Source: Calothrix sp. NIES-4101
GTDB lineage: Bacteria; Cyanobacteriota; Cyanobacteriia; Cyanobacteriales; Nostocaceae
Assembly (NCBI GenBank): GCA_004296455.1
Contig: AP018280.1
Coordinates: 4,650,001-4,714,000 of the forward strand
DNA length: 64,000 nt
Reading direction: 5' to 3'
In this document: one piece after another, positions 18,438-27,552 of the stretch
How the letters are laid out: every line of letters starts with the position of its first letter
How positions within the stretch are numbered: position 1 is the first letter of the stretch
Translations under genes and position numbers: made by a program
Notes under the pieces: model-generated
The model's database searches: none
Seen by the model: only the letters and a program-made list of their open reading frames with translations
What the model was told of the DNA's origin: nothing

Positions 18438-18923
18438 TTAATTACTGATGGACAACGCTGGCGCAGCCATAAAAAGCTGAACATTTTCTCTGTTTGTAGC
18501 AAATTTCAAGTATTTAGATGTCATTTGCGGAGTCAAGAATTCAATCATTAACCTGTTTTCTACCCAGAACTCAATTACGTCAAAGAAAGACTCGCGATCG
18601 CAATATACCACACGCCAGCCTTCCCGTTTACCAATCTCCTCAATTTCCTCGCGGCTAACTGGTACAGAAATTGCTGCATGAGTAGCTGTAAATTCCGAAG
18701 CGCGATCGTTTATTCTAAAGTGACATTGTTCATCAGCGTCACCAGGTAATATTTCTGAGCCTAAAGGATAAACCTCAATTGCCGTTCCCTGTTCATCAAA
18801 AGGAATCACCAAATAGCTACCGGGATGAGGAGGAAAGGGCGTAACGTTGGCTTTTAAAACTTCAGCTAATACTTGAGCAACATGCTGGGGTTGGCGAGCA
18901 GCAATGGAAATGTGATGAATCAT
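18438..18923 (-). CDS. VOC/glyoxalase-like protein
   Basis: A 161-residue soluble protein starting MIHHISIAARQPQHVAQVLAE, the beta-alpha opening of the vicinal-oxygen-chelate fold, with a possible metal His near the N-terminus and Glu in TAIEVYPLG. The middle contains THAAISVPVSREEIEEI, typical of the second half-module. Substrate unknown; dioxygenases, glyoxalases and antibiotic-binding proteins share this fold. No co-directional neighbour is close. Confidence 0.55.
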   Translation of the reverse strand: MIHHISIAARQPQHVAQVLAEVLKANVTPFPPHPGSYLVIPFDEQGTAIEVYPLGSEILPGDADEQCHFRINDRASEFTATHAAISVPVSREEIEEIGKREGWRVVYCDRESFFDVIEFWVENRLMIEFLTPQMTSKYLKFATNRENVQLFMAAPALSISN

Positions 18924-19241
18924 AATTTATGTAACCTCTGTTACTGTTTGCATGACAAATTAGGAAACACTCTGATGCAGAGCTTTTCCGCATAATTTCT
19001 TGAGTGAAAACTAAAAGTATTGTTACGCAGAACAGACACACAAGTACTATAAAATACTAGTACATCGTCAAAGATGTCTGCAATCCAGATTGTTGCGTTT
19101 CTGACCTTGACAAGCGACGTATATAACATTACTCACAGGTCTAGTGCGATCGCATCGAACTCATGTCCTGTCCAGTTTAATACTTATTATTAAGACTTAG
19201 AGGTGCGGGGACGCAGAGAAATTTGAATTGTAAGTGATTAG
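18924..19241. repeat. Intergenic region with the left half of a dispersed repeat split by the IS
   Basis: From about 19160 to 19241 the sequence (CATGTCC, TTTAATACTTATTATTAAGA, ACGCAGAGAAATTTGAATTG, TAAGTGATTAG) matches the minus-strand repeat at 10737-10835. The match resumes at 20707 after the insertion sequence (TTAGTCCAACACGATATCAC). No gene is seen in 18924-19160. Confidence 0.55.
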
Positions 19242-20706
19242 TCAATACCTTCGCCAAAATAAAGAGGGCTTTCCGTAGTAGAGTTATTGTTTACCACAAC
19301 CACAACTCAAGAAACACAGAAAGCCCATGCCAGATATATTAGCACTGTTGGAATGCTTGCAACGATATACGACCAGAACAACTTTGAGGCGTTGGAGCAG
19401 AATTATATCAGCAATGCTAGCAATGAGTGGAAGAATAACAATGCTGGGCATATCACGGTGGTGTGGAAAGGGCGGAAGCTATAGAACAATACAGCGATTT
19501 TTTGCTCATTCATTACCTTGGGCAGGGTTATTTTGGGTATTTTTTAGAGAACATATATTTTGCCAAAAAGAAACATACCTATTAGCAGGAGATGAAGTAG
19601 TAGTAAGCAAAGCAGGAAAAAAAAGTTATGGGGTCGATAAATTTTATTCATCTTTGCATGACAAACCAATACAGGGATTATCATTTTTTGCATTATCCTT
19701 GGTCAGTATTGAACAAAGGAAAGCATTTCCTATCAGGATTGAACAAGTAATCAAACCAAAAGTTGAGAAGCAAGCAAAATTAACAGAAGAGACAAAAAAG
19801 CCTAAAGAAAAACCAAATCAAGAAGTCCCAAAAAAGAAGGGCGGGCGACCAAAGGGAAGTAAGAATAAAGATAAAACAGAAGTAGTTTTTACCTCAGAGC
19901 TTCTACGTATTCGTATTCTAATTCAGGACTTGCTCAAAAAATTAAGTAAATTTTTACCGCTAACTTACTTGGTATTGGATGGTCATTTTGGAAATAATAA
20001 TGCCGTGGTTATGACTCGGCAAATGGGCTTACAACTAATTTCTAAGATGCGCTACGACTCTGCCTTGTATATCCCCTATGAAAATCCAGACCCTAGTCGT
20101 AAATGCCGTCGTAAATACGGTGATAGAATTGACTATTCATTTATACCAGATAAATTTCTCAAAAAAACTGAGACTGTTGAGAATATTCGTACAGATTTTT
20201 ATCAAACTCAACTTCTCCATAAAGAATTTTCTCAAACATTAAATGTTGTAATTATAGTGCGGACAAATATTGTAACATCACATAGAACTCATGCTGTTTT
20301 ATTTTCAACTGAGTTGAGTTTAAGTTATGTGCATGTGATTGATTATTACAGTTTGAGATTTCAAATCGAATTTAATTTTCGCGATGCTAAACAATTTTTT
20401 GGACTCGAAGACTTTATGAATGTTGGGAAAAATGCAGTAACAAACGCTGCAAATTTGGCATTTTTCATGGTTAATATTTCGCAAGTTTTGCTTTCTCACT
20501 TCCGTAAATTTAACCCTGATTTTAGTATTACAGACCTTAAGGCAATCTTCCGAGGTTATAAATATGTTGAGGAAACTATAAAACTCCTTCCGGAAAAACC
20601 TGACCCAGTTTTACTCGCAAATATTTTTCACAGAGTTACCAATTTAGGACGTATCCACCCTGCCGATCCTTGTTCTAGCAGTTCATAATTTTGGCGAAGG
20701 TATTGA
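19242..20706 (+). mobile_element. Complete insertion sequence with IS701-like TTAG target duplication (IS4 superfamily)
   Basis: The 1465-bp element is bounded by perfect 19-bp inverted repeats, TCAATACCTTCGCCAAAAT at 19242-19260 and its complement at 20688-20706. Both ends are flanked by TTAG (19238-19241 and 20707-20710). This 4-bp duplication fits the YTAR preference known for the IS701 family. It carries a single intact transposase gene, so it may be active. The interrupted target is a dispersed repeat with an intact copy at 10737-10835. Confidence 0.92.
19327..20688 (+). CDS. DDE transposase of the 19242 insertion sequence
   Basis: A 453-residue DDE transposase with candidate catalytic residues in LAGDEVVVSKAGK (first Asp), LVLDGHFGNNN (second Asp) and the C1-type end YYSLRFQIEFNFRDAKQFFG (Glu). 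A basic, lysine-rich insert (about residues 140-180, including KKKGGRPKGSKNKDK) may contact DNA. The stop codon touches the first base of the right inverted repeat. The intact length and intact ends suggest recent insertion. Confidence 0.88.
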   Translation: MPDILALLECLQRYTTRTTLRRWSRIISAMLAMSGRITMLGISRWCGKGGSYRTIQRFFAHSLPWAGLFWVFFREHIFCQKETYLLAGDEVVVSKAGKKSYGVDKFYSSLHDKPIQGLSFFALSLVSIEQRKAFPIRIEQVIKPKVEKQAKLTEETKKPKEKPNQEVPKKKGGRPKGSKNKDKTEVVFTSELLRIRILIQDLLKKLSKFLPLTYLVLDGHFGNNNAVVMTRQMGLQLISKMRYDSALYIPYENPDPSRKCRRKYGDRIDYSFIPDKFLKKTETVENIRTDFYQTQLLHKEFSQTLNVVIIVRTNIVTSHRTHAVLFSTELSLSYVHVIDYYSLRFQIEFNFRDAKQFFGLEDFMNVGKNAVTNAANLAFFMVNISQVLLSHFRKFNPDFSITDLKAIFRGYKYVEETIKLLPEKPDPVLLANIFHRVTNLGRIHPADPCSSSS

Positions 20707-20841
20707 TTAGTCCAACACGATATCACGTCTTCACGAAGGGCAGAAGCAAACACATTTTTTCTTCTGCTTCTGCCTTAACCCATCTAAAAAGAACCTAGAC
20801 AAACCTAATAGTGTGCGATAATGTAGGCAAAATCGCCGCAG

Positions 20842-21513
20842 TTAATCATCCCGGCGGAACAATCCAAACATCGGGCCAAGAATAATACCAAAGACGAAGC
20901 CACCTATGTGCGCCCAATAAGCAACTCCTCCACTTTCAACACTCATATTGGCAGCAGCTTGTAAACTCGCTAATCCCGATACAACATTTTGTACAACAAA
21001 AAGTCCGATTAGCAACATTGCCGGGACTCGGAAAGTAGTAACAAAGAAAAACAGAAATGCTAACGTCATTACCTGTGCTTGGGGGAAACGGATGAGATAT
21101 GCACCTAAAATGCCTGATATCGCTCCACTAGCGCCCAAAGAAGGAACAATTGAATTAAAATCGATGAAACATTGGCAAAGCGCAGCTAAAGCACCACAAC
21201 TAAGATAAAAAATTAAATATTTAAAATGTCCCATCCGGTCTTCGATATTATTACCAAACACCCATAAATACAACATATTTGATAATAAGTGCCACCAACC
21301 ACCATGTAAAAATTGTGAAGTGAAAAGAGTAGTCCACTCACCAGCAAAGTTATTTTTCAGTTCAGCCGGAATTACCGCGTATGTCTGAAAAAATGGCTCA
21401 ATTTGTCTACCTAAGCTCAGTTCGTGAAAAAAAATCAAAACATTCATACCAATCAAACCATAAGTCAGGTATGGAGTGATTCGTGTGGGATTTTCATCGT
21501 ATAGCGGAAACAC
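20842..21513 (-). CDS. Rhomboid-family intramembrane serine protease
   Basis: A 223-residue polytopic protein with six or more hydrophobic helices. The catalytic serine is S129 in SLGASGAISGILGAY, the catalytic histidine H202 in YWAHIGGFVFG, and the helix-2 motif HGGWWHLLSNMLYLW is intact (H70, H75, N79). Rhomboids cut transmembrane segments of client proteins within the membrane; the client is unknown. A hairpin GGCAGAAGC/GCTTCTGCC (20739-20774) lies just downstream. Confidence 0.9.
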   Translation of the reverse strand: MFPLYDENPTRITPYLTYGLIGMNVLIFFHELSLGRQIEPFFQTYAVIPAELKNNFAGEWTTLFTSQFLHGGWWHLLSNMLYLWVFGNNIEDRMGHFKYLIFYLSCGALAALCQCFIDFNSIVPSLGASGAISGILGAYLIRFPQAQVMTLAFLFFFVTTFRVPAMLLIGLFVVQNVVSGLASLQAAANMSVESGGVAYWAHIGGFVFGIILGPMFGLFRRDD

Positions 21514-21788
21514 TGGCTGTTTTTCCTAATATTGCTTATAGATGCAATATAACTTGAGAACCTTGTTTATTGTAGAGACTCCTATCGAGTTATCGCGACT
21601 ATAGTTAAGAGTGACAGTAAACTGGAATAATACTGAAAAAGTCTCAAAAGTCAGTATAATTTATATCCAGCGTTAACTCAAGTAATTGTAAATGTTGCAA
21701 GAAATGATTTTTTTAGGTTTAATATAACCCGACTTACTTTTTGCGCGTTTTCCTTTACGCTATCCAAATGACGGCTAGATAAAATCTC

Positions 21789-22196
21789 ATGACAATCTCA
21801 TACTCGGAAACACGAGACATCGAAGCGGCTCAAATTGTCGTACTGTATAAAGTAAATCGTTGGTCTTCAGTAAGAAAACCACAATTACTCTACCAAGCAT
21901 TAATTAATTCCCACTACTTAGTCTCTGCATGGGATGGAAAACGCTTAGTGGGGATAGGTAATGCAATTTCCGATGGACATTTAGTAGTTTACTACCCCCA
22001 TCTTCTAGTTGATCCAGATTACCAAGGGCAAGGTATTGGTACAAGACTAGTAGAAATGCTCATCAAGAGGTATGAGGGATTTCACATGCAAATTTTAGTT
22101 GCAGATAACGAAGCAATTTCATTTTATGAAAAATGTGGTTTTGTTAAAGTGGGGAATAGCCAGCCAATGTGGATTTATGAAGGAAATGAACATTAA
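21789..22196 (+). CDS. GNAT-family N-acetyltransferase
   Basis: A 135-residue GNAT protein. Motif A, which binds the acetyl-CoA pyrophosphate, is clear (LLVDPDYQGQGIGTRLVEML, Q-x-x-G-x-G). The C-terminal ISFYEKCGFVKVG matches motif B. Substrate unknown. It precedes a second, larger gene that also ends in a GNAT domain, 203 bp apart on the same strand. Confidence 0.85.
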   Translation: MTISYSETRDIEAAQIVVLYKVNRWSSVRKPQLLYQALINSHYLVSAWDGKRLVGIGNAISDGHLVVYYPHLLVDPDYQGQGIGTRLVEMLIKRYEGFHMQILVADNEAISFYEKCGFVKVGNSQPMWIYEGNEH

Positions 22197-22399
22197 AGTC
22201 ATTAGTTATCTACCCCTAATTTGGGAAGCTAAAGCTAGTAGTTAGCCAAGCTAAAATTGAATAGTTGAGATTGGCTTGAACATTTTTAGGCGCGCAAAGT
22301 TGCTTTGGTGGATTACTACAGTATGTTAGAGATAAAATAAAAACTATTAGATAAAATATTGATTTTATTTTTTATCTTTATATATAAAGCAGGATAAAT

Positions 22400-23563
22400 A
22401 TGTTTGATAATGCATCATTCGACTTGTTTTCTGCATTTTCTACAGTTTTAACTATTGACACAATTTTACGTTTAGCTAATAACTGGAATTCAGTTTGGGA
22501 TAACTCAATTACATCTAAAGACCGCTTATTGATTCAGCGAACTGCAACTTTTATTTTTATTCCTATTGGTGTATTTTTTCACGAATTAGGACATGCCGTC
22601 ACTACTTTGTTATTTGGAGGAGAAGTTGTTGAATTTCAATGGCGTGTTTTTTGGGGTTATGTAGTTCCTCAGGGGAGTTTTACTCCTGAACAAATTTGGT
22701 GGATTGCCTTTAGTGGCAATTTAATTTCAATTGCCCTTGGCATCTTCGGATTAATCGCCGTATTCTTCGTCAAAAAAGCCGTTATTCAAGAATTACTCTA
22801 TACTTTTGCAATTGTTGAATTAGTTTATTCGTTAATTTTTTATCCTATATTTTCATTTACAGCTTTCAGAGGAGATTGGCTAACAATATATAATTTTTCT
22901 ATTCAGCCGTATGCTCAAATCACTCTGGGATTTCATTTATTATTACTTTTAAATTTATGGTATATCACCAAAAGTCAATGGTTCTTAAAATATCTCAAAA
23001 TTCCGAATTATAACCATAATAGCAAAGATAGTTATCAAAATAATGTAATTATTGAAACACCAAGGTTAATATTATGTGAATTCAGGCGATCGCATGTGGC
23101 AGAATTAGTAGAAATTTTAGGGAAACCAGAGGTCATGCGTTTTTCTCCAACTGGTGTAATATCACCAGAGGAAACAATTACTACAATGCAGTCTTCTCTT
23201 GATTCTTATGTAAAATATGGATATGGGAAATGGGCTGTAATCTATCGTGAGACAGGACAATTAATTGGTTATTGTGGGATTACATTTGCAGAGATAGAAG
23301 GAAAAAGAGAAAACCAATTAGGGTATCGATTAGACCCGGATTTTTGGGGACAAGGTTTAGCCACGGAAGCAGCAAATGCTTGCTTGGAATATGCATTTAA
23401 TACACTAAAATTAAAATCTGTATGGGCAATTGTCGAACCAGAAAATACAGCTTCTATCAGAGTTTTACAAAAGCTGGGCATGGAATTTTTTAAAGAATCA
23501 TTATCCTTCGATAAAGTAGTTCACATATACAGGAAAACTACCAATAATCTTAATAAAACTTAG
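22400..23563 (+). CDS. Fusion of an M50-like membrane metalloprotease domain with a RimJ/RimL-type GNAT domain
   Basis: A 387-residue protein; the ATG follows an AGGA site. Residues 45-200 are polytopic and contain the zinc-protease motif HELGH (H61, E62, H65) within a hydrophobic helix (FIFIPIGVFFHELGHAVTTL), as in M50B-like site-2-protease relatives. A possible third ligand lies in FRGDWLT. Residues about 212-384 are a separate soluble GNAT domain (ETPRLILCEF at its start, DPDFWGQGLATEAANACLEY for acetyl-CoA binding, NTASIRVLQKLGM near the end). There is no stop or frame change between them, so this is a real fusion in this sequence. Partners and substrates are unknown. Confidence 0.78.
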   Translation: MFDNASFDLFSAFSTVLTIDTILRLANNWNSVWDNSITSKDRLLIQRTATFIFIPIGVFFHELGHAVTTLLFGGEVVEFQWRVFWGYVVPQGSFTPEQIWWIAFSGNLISIALGIFGLIAVFFVKKAVIQELLYTFAIVELVYSLIFYPIFSFTAFRGDWLTIYNFSIQPYAQITLGFHLLLLLNLWYITKSQWFLKYLKIPNYNHNSKDSYQNNVIIETPRLILCEFRRSHVAELVEILGKPEVMRFSPTGVISPEETITTMQSSLDSYVKYGYGKWAVIYRETGQLIGYCGITFAEIEGKRENQLGYRLDPDFWGQGLATEAANACLEYAFNTLKLKSVWAIVEPENTASIRVLQKLGMEFFKESLSFDKVVHIYRKTTNNLNKT

Positions 23564-23590
23564 GCAAAAATGTATCTGATTTTTGTAATA

Positions 23591-25249
23591 TTAAGTTTCT
23601 GGTTGTAAATCTTGGCTATAAATGACTTTTCCAGTGAGATTATGCAATGCAACAGTCATGACTTGACTATCAGCATTAATTTTCACCGTCCCAAAAAATT
23701 GTAACTCATCCGCAGGCGATCGATTTGGTTTCATCTCTGATGTAACACTTTGAAATTTTACTTGGGGAGCAAAGGTATTATCTAGTTTGTTGGGACCAAA
23801 AGTACCGGAATTCATCGGGCCAGCAACAAATTCCCAAAAGGGTTTAAAGTCTTGAAACTGGGCTTTATTTGGGTCATAATAATGGGCTGCTGCGTAGTGA
23901 ACATCAGCAGTTAACCAAACGAGATTACGAATATTTTTCTGTTTAATAAATCGTAGTAAATCAGCTATTTCTAATTCTCTACCTAAAGCTACTCCATCTC
24001 CATTACTAATATTCTCAAAATCCACTTTCCCATCAGTTATCATTAATCCTAATGGCATGTCACTCGCAATTACTTTCCAAGTTGCTTTTGAATTGAGTAA
24101 TTTATTTTTTAACCATTTGATTTGGGAATTACCTAAAAACTCTGTCTCTGGACTCATTGCTGGTTGACGATTGGGGGAATTTGGTCCCCGATAACTACGC
24201 TCATCAAGCATGAATATTTCTAGCAACGAACCATAATTAAATGCACGGTAAATTCGCTCTGGATCATCAGCATTAAAGGCTATTGGTGTATATTCTAAAA
24301 AGGCTTTTTTAGCTCTTTTCGCTAATAGCGACACATCCTTAACTTGGTAGCGGTTATCATCAAGAATTTCTCCCGGATACCAATTATTTACGACTTCATG
24401 ATCATCCCATTGCACTAGTTGAGGTATCTCTGCATTAAAACGACGGACATTCTCATCTAGCAAATTATAGATATAATTACCACGAAATTCTTTGAGGGTT
24501 TCAGCAACCTTTGATTTTTCAGGTGTTGTCAGATTTTTCCAAATTCTCCCGTCATCTAACTTCACTTCCGCTTCCAGAGGTACATCAGCATAAATATAAT
24601 CACCAGAATGGATGAAAAAATCCGGTTTTAGTTGTCTAATCGACTCGTATATTTTCATTCCACCCCATTCGGAATTAATACCCCAACCTTGGCCAGCTGT
24701 ATCTCCTGACCACGCAAAAAATATGTCTTTTTTAGTACCTTTATTACTTAGATTAGGAGTATGAAAAGTACCTTGAACTGGAGCGCTATAAATATTAGTA
24801 TTTACGAAATCTTGGAAAAACACGCGGTAAAAAATTTGCTCTCCTTGCGGAAGTCCGGAAAGATTGACTCTAGCGGTAAAGTCGTTTTTTTCGGTAGTAA
24901 ATGCTCCAACTCTTCGGCGTAAATTGCGGAAAGATTCATCTATCGAGTATTCAACAATCATTCGTGATGGTTTATTACTACGACTCCAAATTACGGCATT
25001 ATCGCCATTGATATCGCCACTAGCAACTCCGTAAGGTATTTGAGGGCGAAGTTTTTCGGATGTTACAATTCCTGGTGCTTGAGCAAAAGTAGATTTGGAT
25101 AACAGGTTATTGGTAATAATCGCACCGCCAACGGTAGCAGCTGTTAGCAAAAATTGACGACGGGAAAGATAAGATGAAGAATTGGGTTTCATGTAGCTAA
25201 GTTTCATGCGTGGAAAATTGTCAATAGCAGACTGAATTTTGTCAGCCAT
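23591..25249 (-). CDS. phoD: PhoD-type alkaline phosphatase/phosphodiesterase, Tat-exported
   Basis: A 552-residue protein. Start alternatives exist (Met 1, 15, 20); all keep the twin-arginine signal SRRQFLLTAATVGGA at about residues 29-43, with cleavage near TFAQA. PhoD landmarks follow in order: the N-terminal beta domain (IPYGVASGDINGDNAVIWSR), then metal-site motifs WSGDTAG, HSGDYIYAD, WDDHEVVNNW and LTADVHYAAAHYY. PhoD enzymes use Fe/Ca and act on phosphomonoesters and diesters outside the cytoplasmic membrane. Tat export fits the tatC gene at 46985. Regulation by phosphate is expected from the family, but I could not identify a convincing Pho box. Confidence 0.9.
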   Translation of the reverse strand: MADKIQSAIDNFPRMKLSYMKPNSSSYLSRRQFLLTAATVGGAIITNNLLSKSTFAQAPGIVTSEKLRPQIPYGVASGDINGDNAVIWSRSNKPSRMIVEYSIDESFRNLRRRVGAFTTEKNDFTARVNLSGLPQGEQIFYRVFFQDFVNTNIYSAPVQGTFHTPNLSNKGTKKDIFFAWSGDTAGQGWGINSEWGGMKIYESIRQLKPDFFIHSGDYIYADVPLEAEVKLDDGRIWKNLTTPEKSKVAETLKEFRGNYIYNLLDENVRRFNAEIPQLVQWDDHEVVNNWYPGEILDDNRYQVKDVSLLAKRAKKAFLEYTPIAFNADDPERIYRAFNYGSLLEIFMLDERSYRGPNSPNRQPAMSPETEFLGNSQIKWLKNKLLNSKATWKVIASDMPLGLMITDGKVDFENISNGDGVALGRELEIADLLRFIKQKNIRNLVWLTADVHYAAAHYYDPNKAQFQDFKPFWEFVAGPMNSGTFGPNKLDNTFAPQVKFQSVTSEMKPNRSPADELQFFGTVKINADSQVMTVALHNLTGKVIYSQDLQPET

Positions 25250-25471
25250 AGTTTTTGTATTTTAGAGGGTGTTGAGAAAGGAAAGGTAAAGAAGAAAATG
25301 TAGTAAATGCAGTAAATAAATGGGTATATATTAAAGTAACTTGTTATCTCACCTGGCACTGAGGACAAAATTGCATGAATTTATAGCGATATTTTGGACA
25401 AAGAATCTGTATATGTAAATACTTGCTGGAAAAAGGTTAGTGTCAGCCTGATTGTCGAGTAGGCTGAATGT

Positions 25472-25631
25472 AGGCTGTTGACTTTGTTGAAAATTAGGCG
25501 ATTTTTGGTACTTTTGTTCGTAGCATTCAATCCCTCGTTAAAACCCAAGCAAAATAAAGGTTTCAGCCATTGTGACTATCCACGTTTTTTGCATGAACGA
25601 AATCCCAAAAAGGACACAGAGTCAACAGCCT
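25472..25631. mobile_element. 160-bp MITE with an 11-bp target duplication
   Basis: Inverted ends AGGCTGTTGACTTTGT (25472-25487) and ACAGAGTCAACAGCCT (25616-25631) match at 15 of 16 positions. They are flanked by identical direct repeats AGGCTGAATGT (25461-25471 and 25632-25642). There is no coding capacity. An 11-bp duplication is in the range known for IS4-family transposases. It sits in the 487-bp gap between phoD and the lipid kinase gene; the remainder of that gap shows nothing else. Confidence 0.8.
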
Positions 25632-25736
25632 AGGCTGAATGTGCTTACCTCAGCTCTGCAAAATACTCAGAATTAACGCAAAATTCAACTATTCTCAACC
25701 AACCTCAAGCATCCTCTCACCCTCGGAATCTGATTA

Positions 25737-26696
25737 ATGGGAACTCTATTACCTCCACAACCCCGTGTTTTGATACTATTTAATCCGTTTGCTGGTCAAG
25801 CATATCACCTTAAGCAAACTCTAGAAAGTGCTGCTGATATTTGGCGAAAAAATGGCTGGGATGTTGAATTGCGTGCGACTCAAGCCCCTGGCGATGCAAC
25901 TGTAAAAGCACAGGATGCTGCCAGTAAAGGCTTTGATGTGGTTGTAGCAGCTGGGGGTGATGGTACGGTAAACGAGGTGATGAATGGTTTAGTGGGGACT
26001 AGTACAGCTTTGGCTGTCTTGCCGATTGGAACTGTGAATATTTGGGCGCGAGAATTAGGGTTATCGATGGATTTACGACGTGTCGCAGCAGCTTTTTTGC
26101 AAGCACAAATCGAACAAATCGATGTTGGTAAAGCGGGAACACGTTACTTCCTATTAATGGCGGGAATTGGGTTTGATGCAGCTGTGACAGCGACTATTAA
26201 TCCTAGAGAGAAGAAAATGTTAGGAGCGATCGCATATGTCAAACAGGCTTTACAATTGTCTTTGTGCTTCCAAGGGATCAAAAGCCACATCCGTATCGAT
26301 GGTAAACGGATAAAGGGAAAAATCTTAATGGTGGTAATTGGTAATAGTCAGCTTTATGGTGGTGTTGTGAAGTTGACGGCACATGCGGTGGTGAATGATG
26401 GTTTGCTTGATGTCTGCATCATTAAAGGGCGCAGTATGTTGGTTGCTCCTTTACGCTTGCTGTCTGTTTTTAGACGACGCTATAATCTTGATCCCAAAGT
26501 AGAGTATTATCGAGCGCAGAAAATACAAATTAAAGGAAAAAAAACTTTCCCTGTCCAAATTGATGGGGATTATTTAGGTACTACTCCGATGAATTTTGAA
26601 GTTGTTGTTGGAGGATTGCGGGTTTTAGTTCCTCCTAGTGTTGATAAGTCATTATGGACTGATAGCTATATGGGTGAGGGTAGTTTCAAGTCATGA
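25737..26696 (+). CDS. Diacylglycerol kinase-like lipid kinase (YegS/DagK family)
   Basis: A 319-residue protein with the family nucleotide-binding motif VVVAAGGDGTVNEVMNGLVG (residues about 74-93), the N-terminal VLIFNPFAG and the downstream LPIGTVNIWARELGL (usually LPxGTxNDFAR). Such cytoplasmic enzymes phosphorylate diacylglycerol, sphingoid bases or related lipids with ATP. The exact lipid cannot be told. The stop overlaps the next gene's start (ATGA at 26693), so the two are probably co-translated. Confidence 0.88.
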   Translation: MGTLLPPQPRVLILFNPFAGQAYHLKQTLESAADIWRKNGWDVELRATQAPGDATVKAQDAASKGFDVVVAAGGDGTVNEVMNGLVGTSTALAVLPIGTVNIWARELGLSMDLRRVAAAFLQAQIEQIDVGKAGTRYFLLMAGIGFDAAVTATINPREKKMLGAIAYVKQALQLSLCFQGIKSHIRIDGKRIKGKILMVVIGNSQLYGGVVKLTAHAVVNDGLLDVCIIKGRSMLVAPLRLLSVFRRRYNLDPKVEYYRAQKIQIKGKKTFPVQIDGDYLGTTPMNFEVVVGGLRVLVPPSVDKSLWTDSYMGEGSFKS

Positions 26697-27148
26697 AAGA
26701 TTGGATACAAATCAAAGGTATTGTCAAAAAAGGGTATGGAGTGGCATCAGGGAAATCTGGAAATCCTCGTTTCCCTCAAGGTACTATTGAAATGCAAAAG
26801 CCTTTTTTTCGTGAGCAAGGGCTTGATTTAGATGCATATTTTTCGGGGACGCTTAATGTTTCCATCTATCCATATAAATACGAAATTAAACAGCCGAAAT
26901 ACACATTTAGAAATGTGAAGTGGTCGCCACATGAACCAGCCGAGGACTTTTCATTTTTTAATTGCCAAATTTTATTAAATACAGGTAAATTATTGAGCGG
27001 TTTAATTTACTATCCACACCCAGAAACTAAGCCAGAACACTTTCAATCTCCCGATATTTTGGAGATTATGACACCCTTCATTAGTGGTTTACAATATGGA
27101 GATGAGTGTATTCTTGAAGTCAAGAGTCAGCAGATAAATATTATTTGA
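26693..27148 (+). CDS. Hypothetical protein translationally coupled to the lipid kinase
   Basis: A 151-residue soluble protein, start overlapping the kinase stop by four bases. The opening IKGIVKKGYGVASGKSGNPR, the central GTLNVSIYPY and the end QYGDECILEV give a faint likeness to the archaeal CTP-dependent riboflavin kinase barrel (G...PGTLNV...GDxVxVEV), but I cannot confirm that. Function unknown; the coupling suggests a link to the kinase. Confidence 0.55.
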   Translation: MKDWIQIKGIVKKGYGVASGKSGNPRFPQGTIEMQKPFFREQGLDLDAYFSGTLNVSIYPYKYEIKQPKYTFRNVKWSPHEPAEDFSFFNCQILLNTGKLLSGLIYYPHPETKPEHFQSPDILEIMTPFISGLQYGDECILEVKSQQINII

Positions 27149-27184
27149 ATATAGTTAATATAGTTAAATATGGCTACATATAAA

Positions 27185-27334
27185 GGGAGCATCCCAATTT
27201 TGCAAAAATAAAATTTGTAGTGGGAGCAGCGTTCGACTGAGCTTCGCCGAACATCCGAAGTCTTGCTCCCTAATCTCCAGGAAGCGGGCTAGAAGCCCGC
27301 ACTACAAAAAAACATACACATTTGGGACGCTCCC
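27185..27334. mobile_element. 150-bp MITE with a perfect 9-bp target duplication
   Basis: Ends GGGAGCATCCCAA (27185) and TTGGGACGCTCCC (to 27334) are inverted repeats with one mismatch. They are flanked by identical ACATATAAA (27176-27184 and 27335-27343). Inside are further dyads, for example GCGGGCTAGAAGCCCGC. There is no coding capacity. It lies in the 404-bp gap downstream of the lipid kinase pair. Confidence 0.85.
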
Positions 27335-27467
27335 ACATATAAAACCCGAAGAAAGTGTAGTACTCTCCCACACTCTTTTTATTGGTTTTGATGGTAAGCA
27401 CATACTTGTACATGAGCTTTTTCCCGTTCTCCTGGGCACTGAAAGGGTGAAGAGAGATATCTTAATA

Positions 27468-27525
27468 TGGCAACACATAAAATAAATCTCCGTGTCTCTT
27501 CATCTGTGCCTCCCCGCGTCACCAT
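27468..27525 (+). repeat. Dispersed intergenic repeat (second family), plus-strand copy
   Basis: TGGCAACACATAAAATAAAT, then CTCCGTGTCTC and GCGTCACCAT, recur in inverted orientation at 60016-60078 with small changes. Both copies are intergenic. Confidence 0.6.
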
Positions 27526-27552
27526 CTGTTACTTTCTTTGGGGAAACTGATA

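Noticed and set aside
19287-19484. 65-codon ORF overlapping the start of the IS transposase
   Set aside because: Out of frame with the transposase, and the codon pattern is that of the transposase gene read in another phase.
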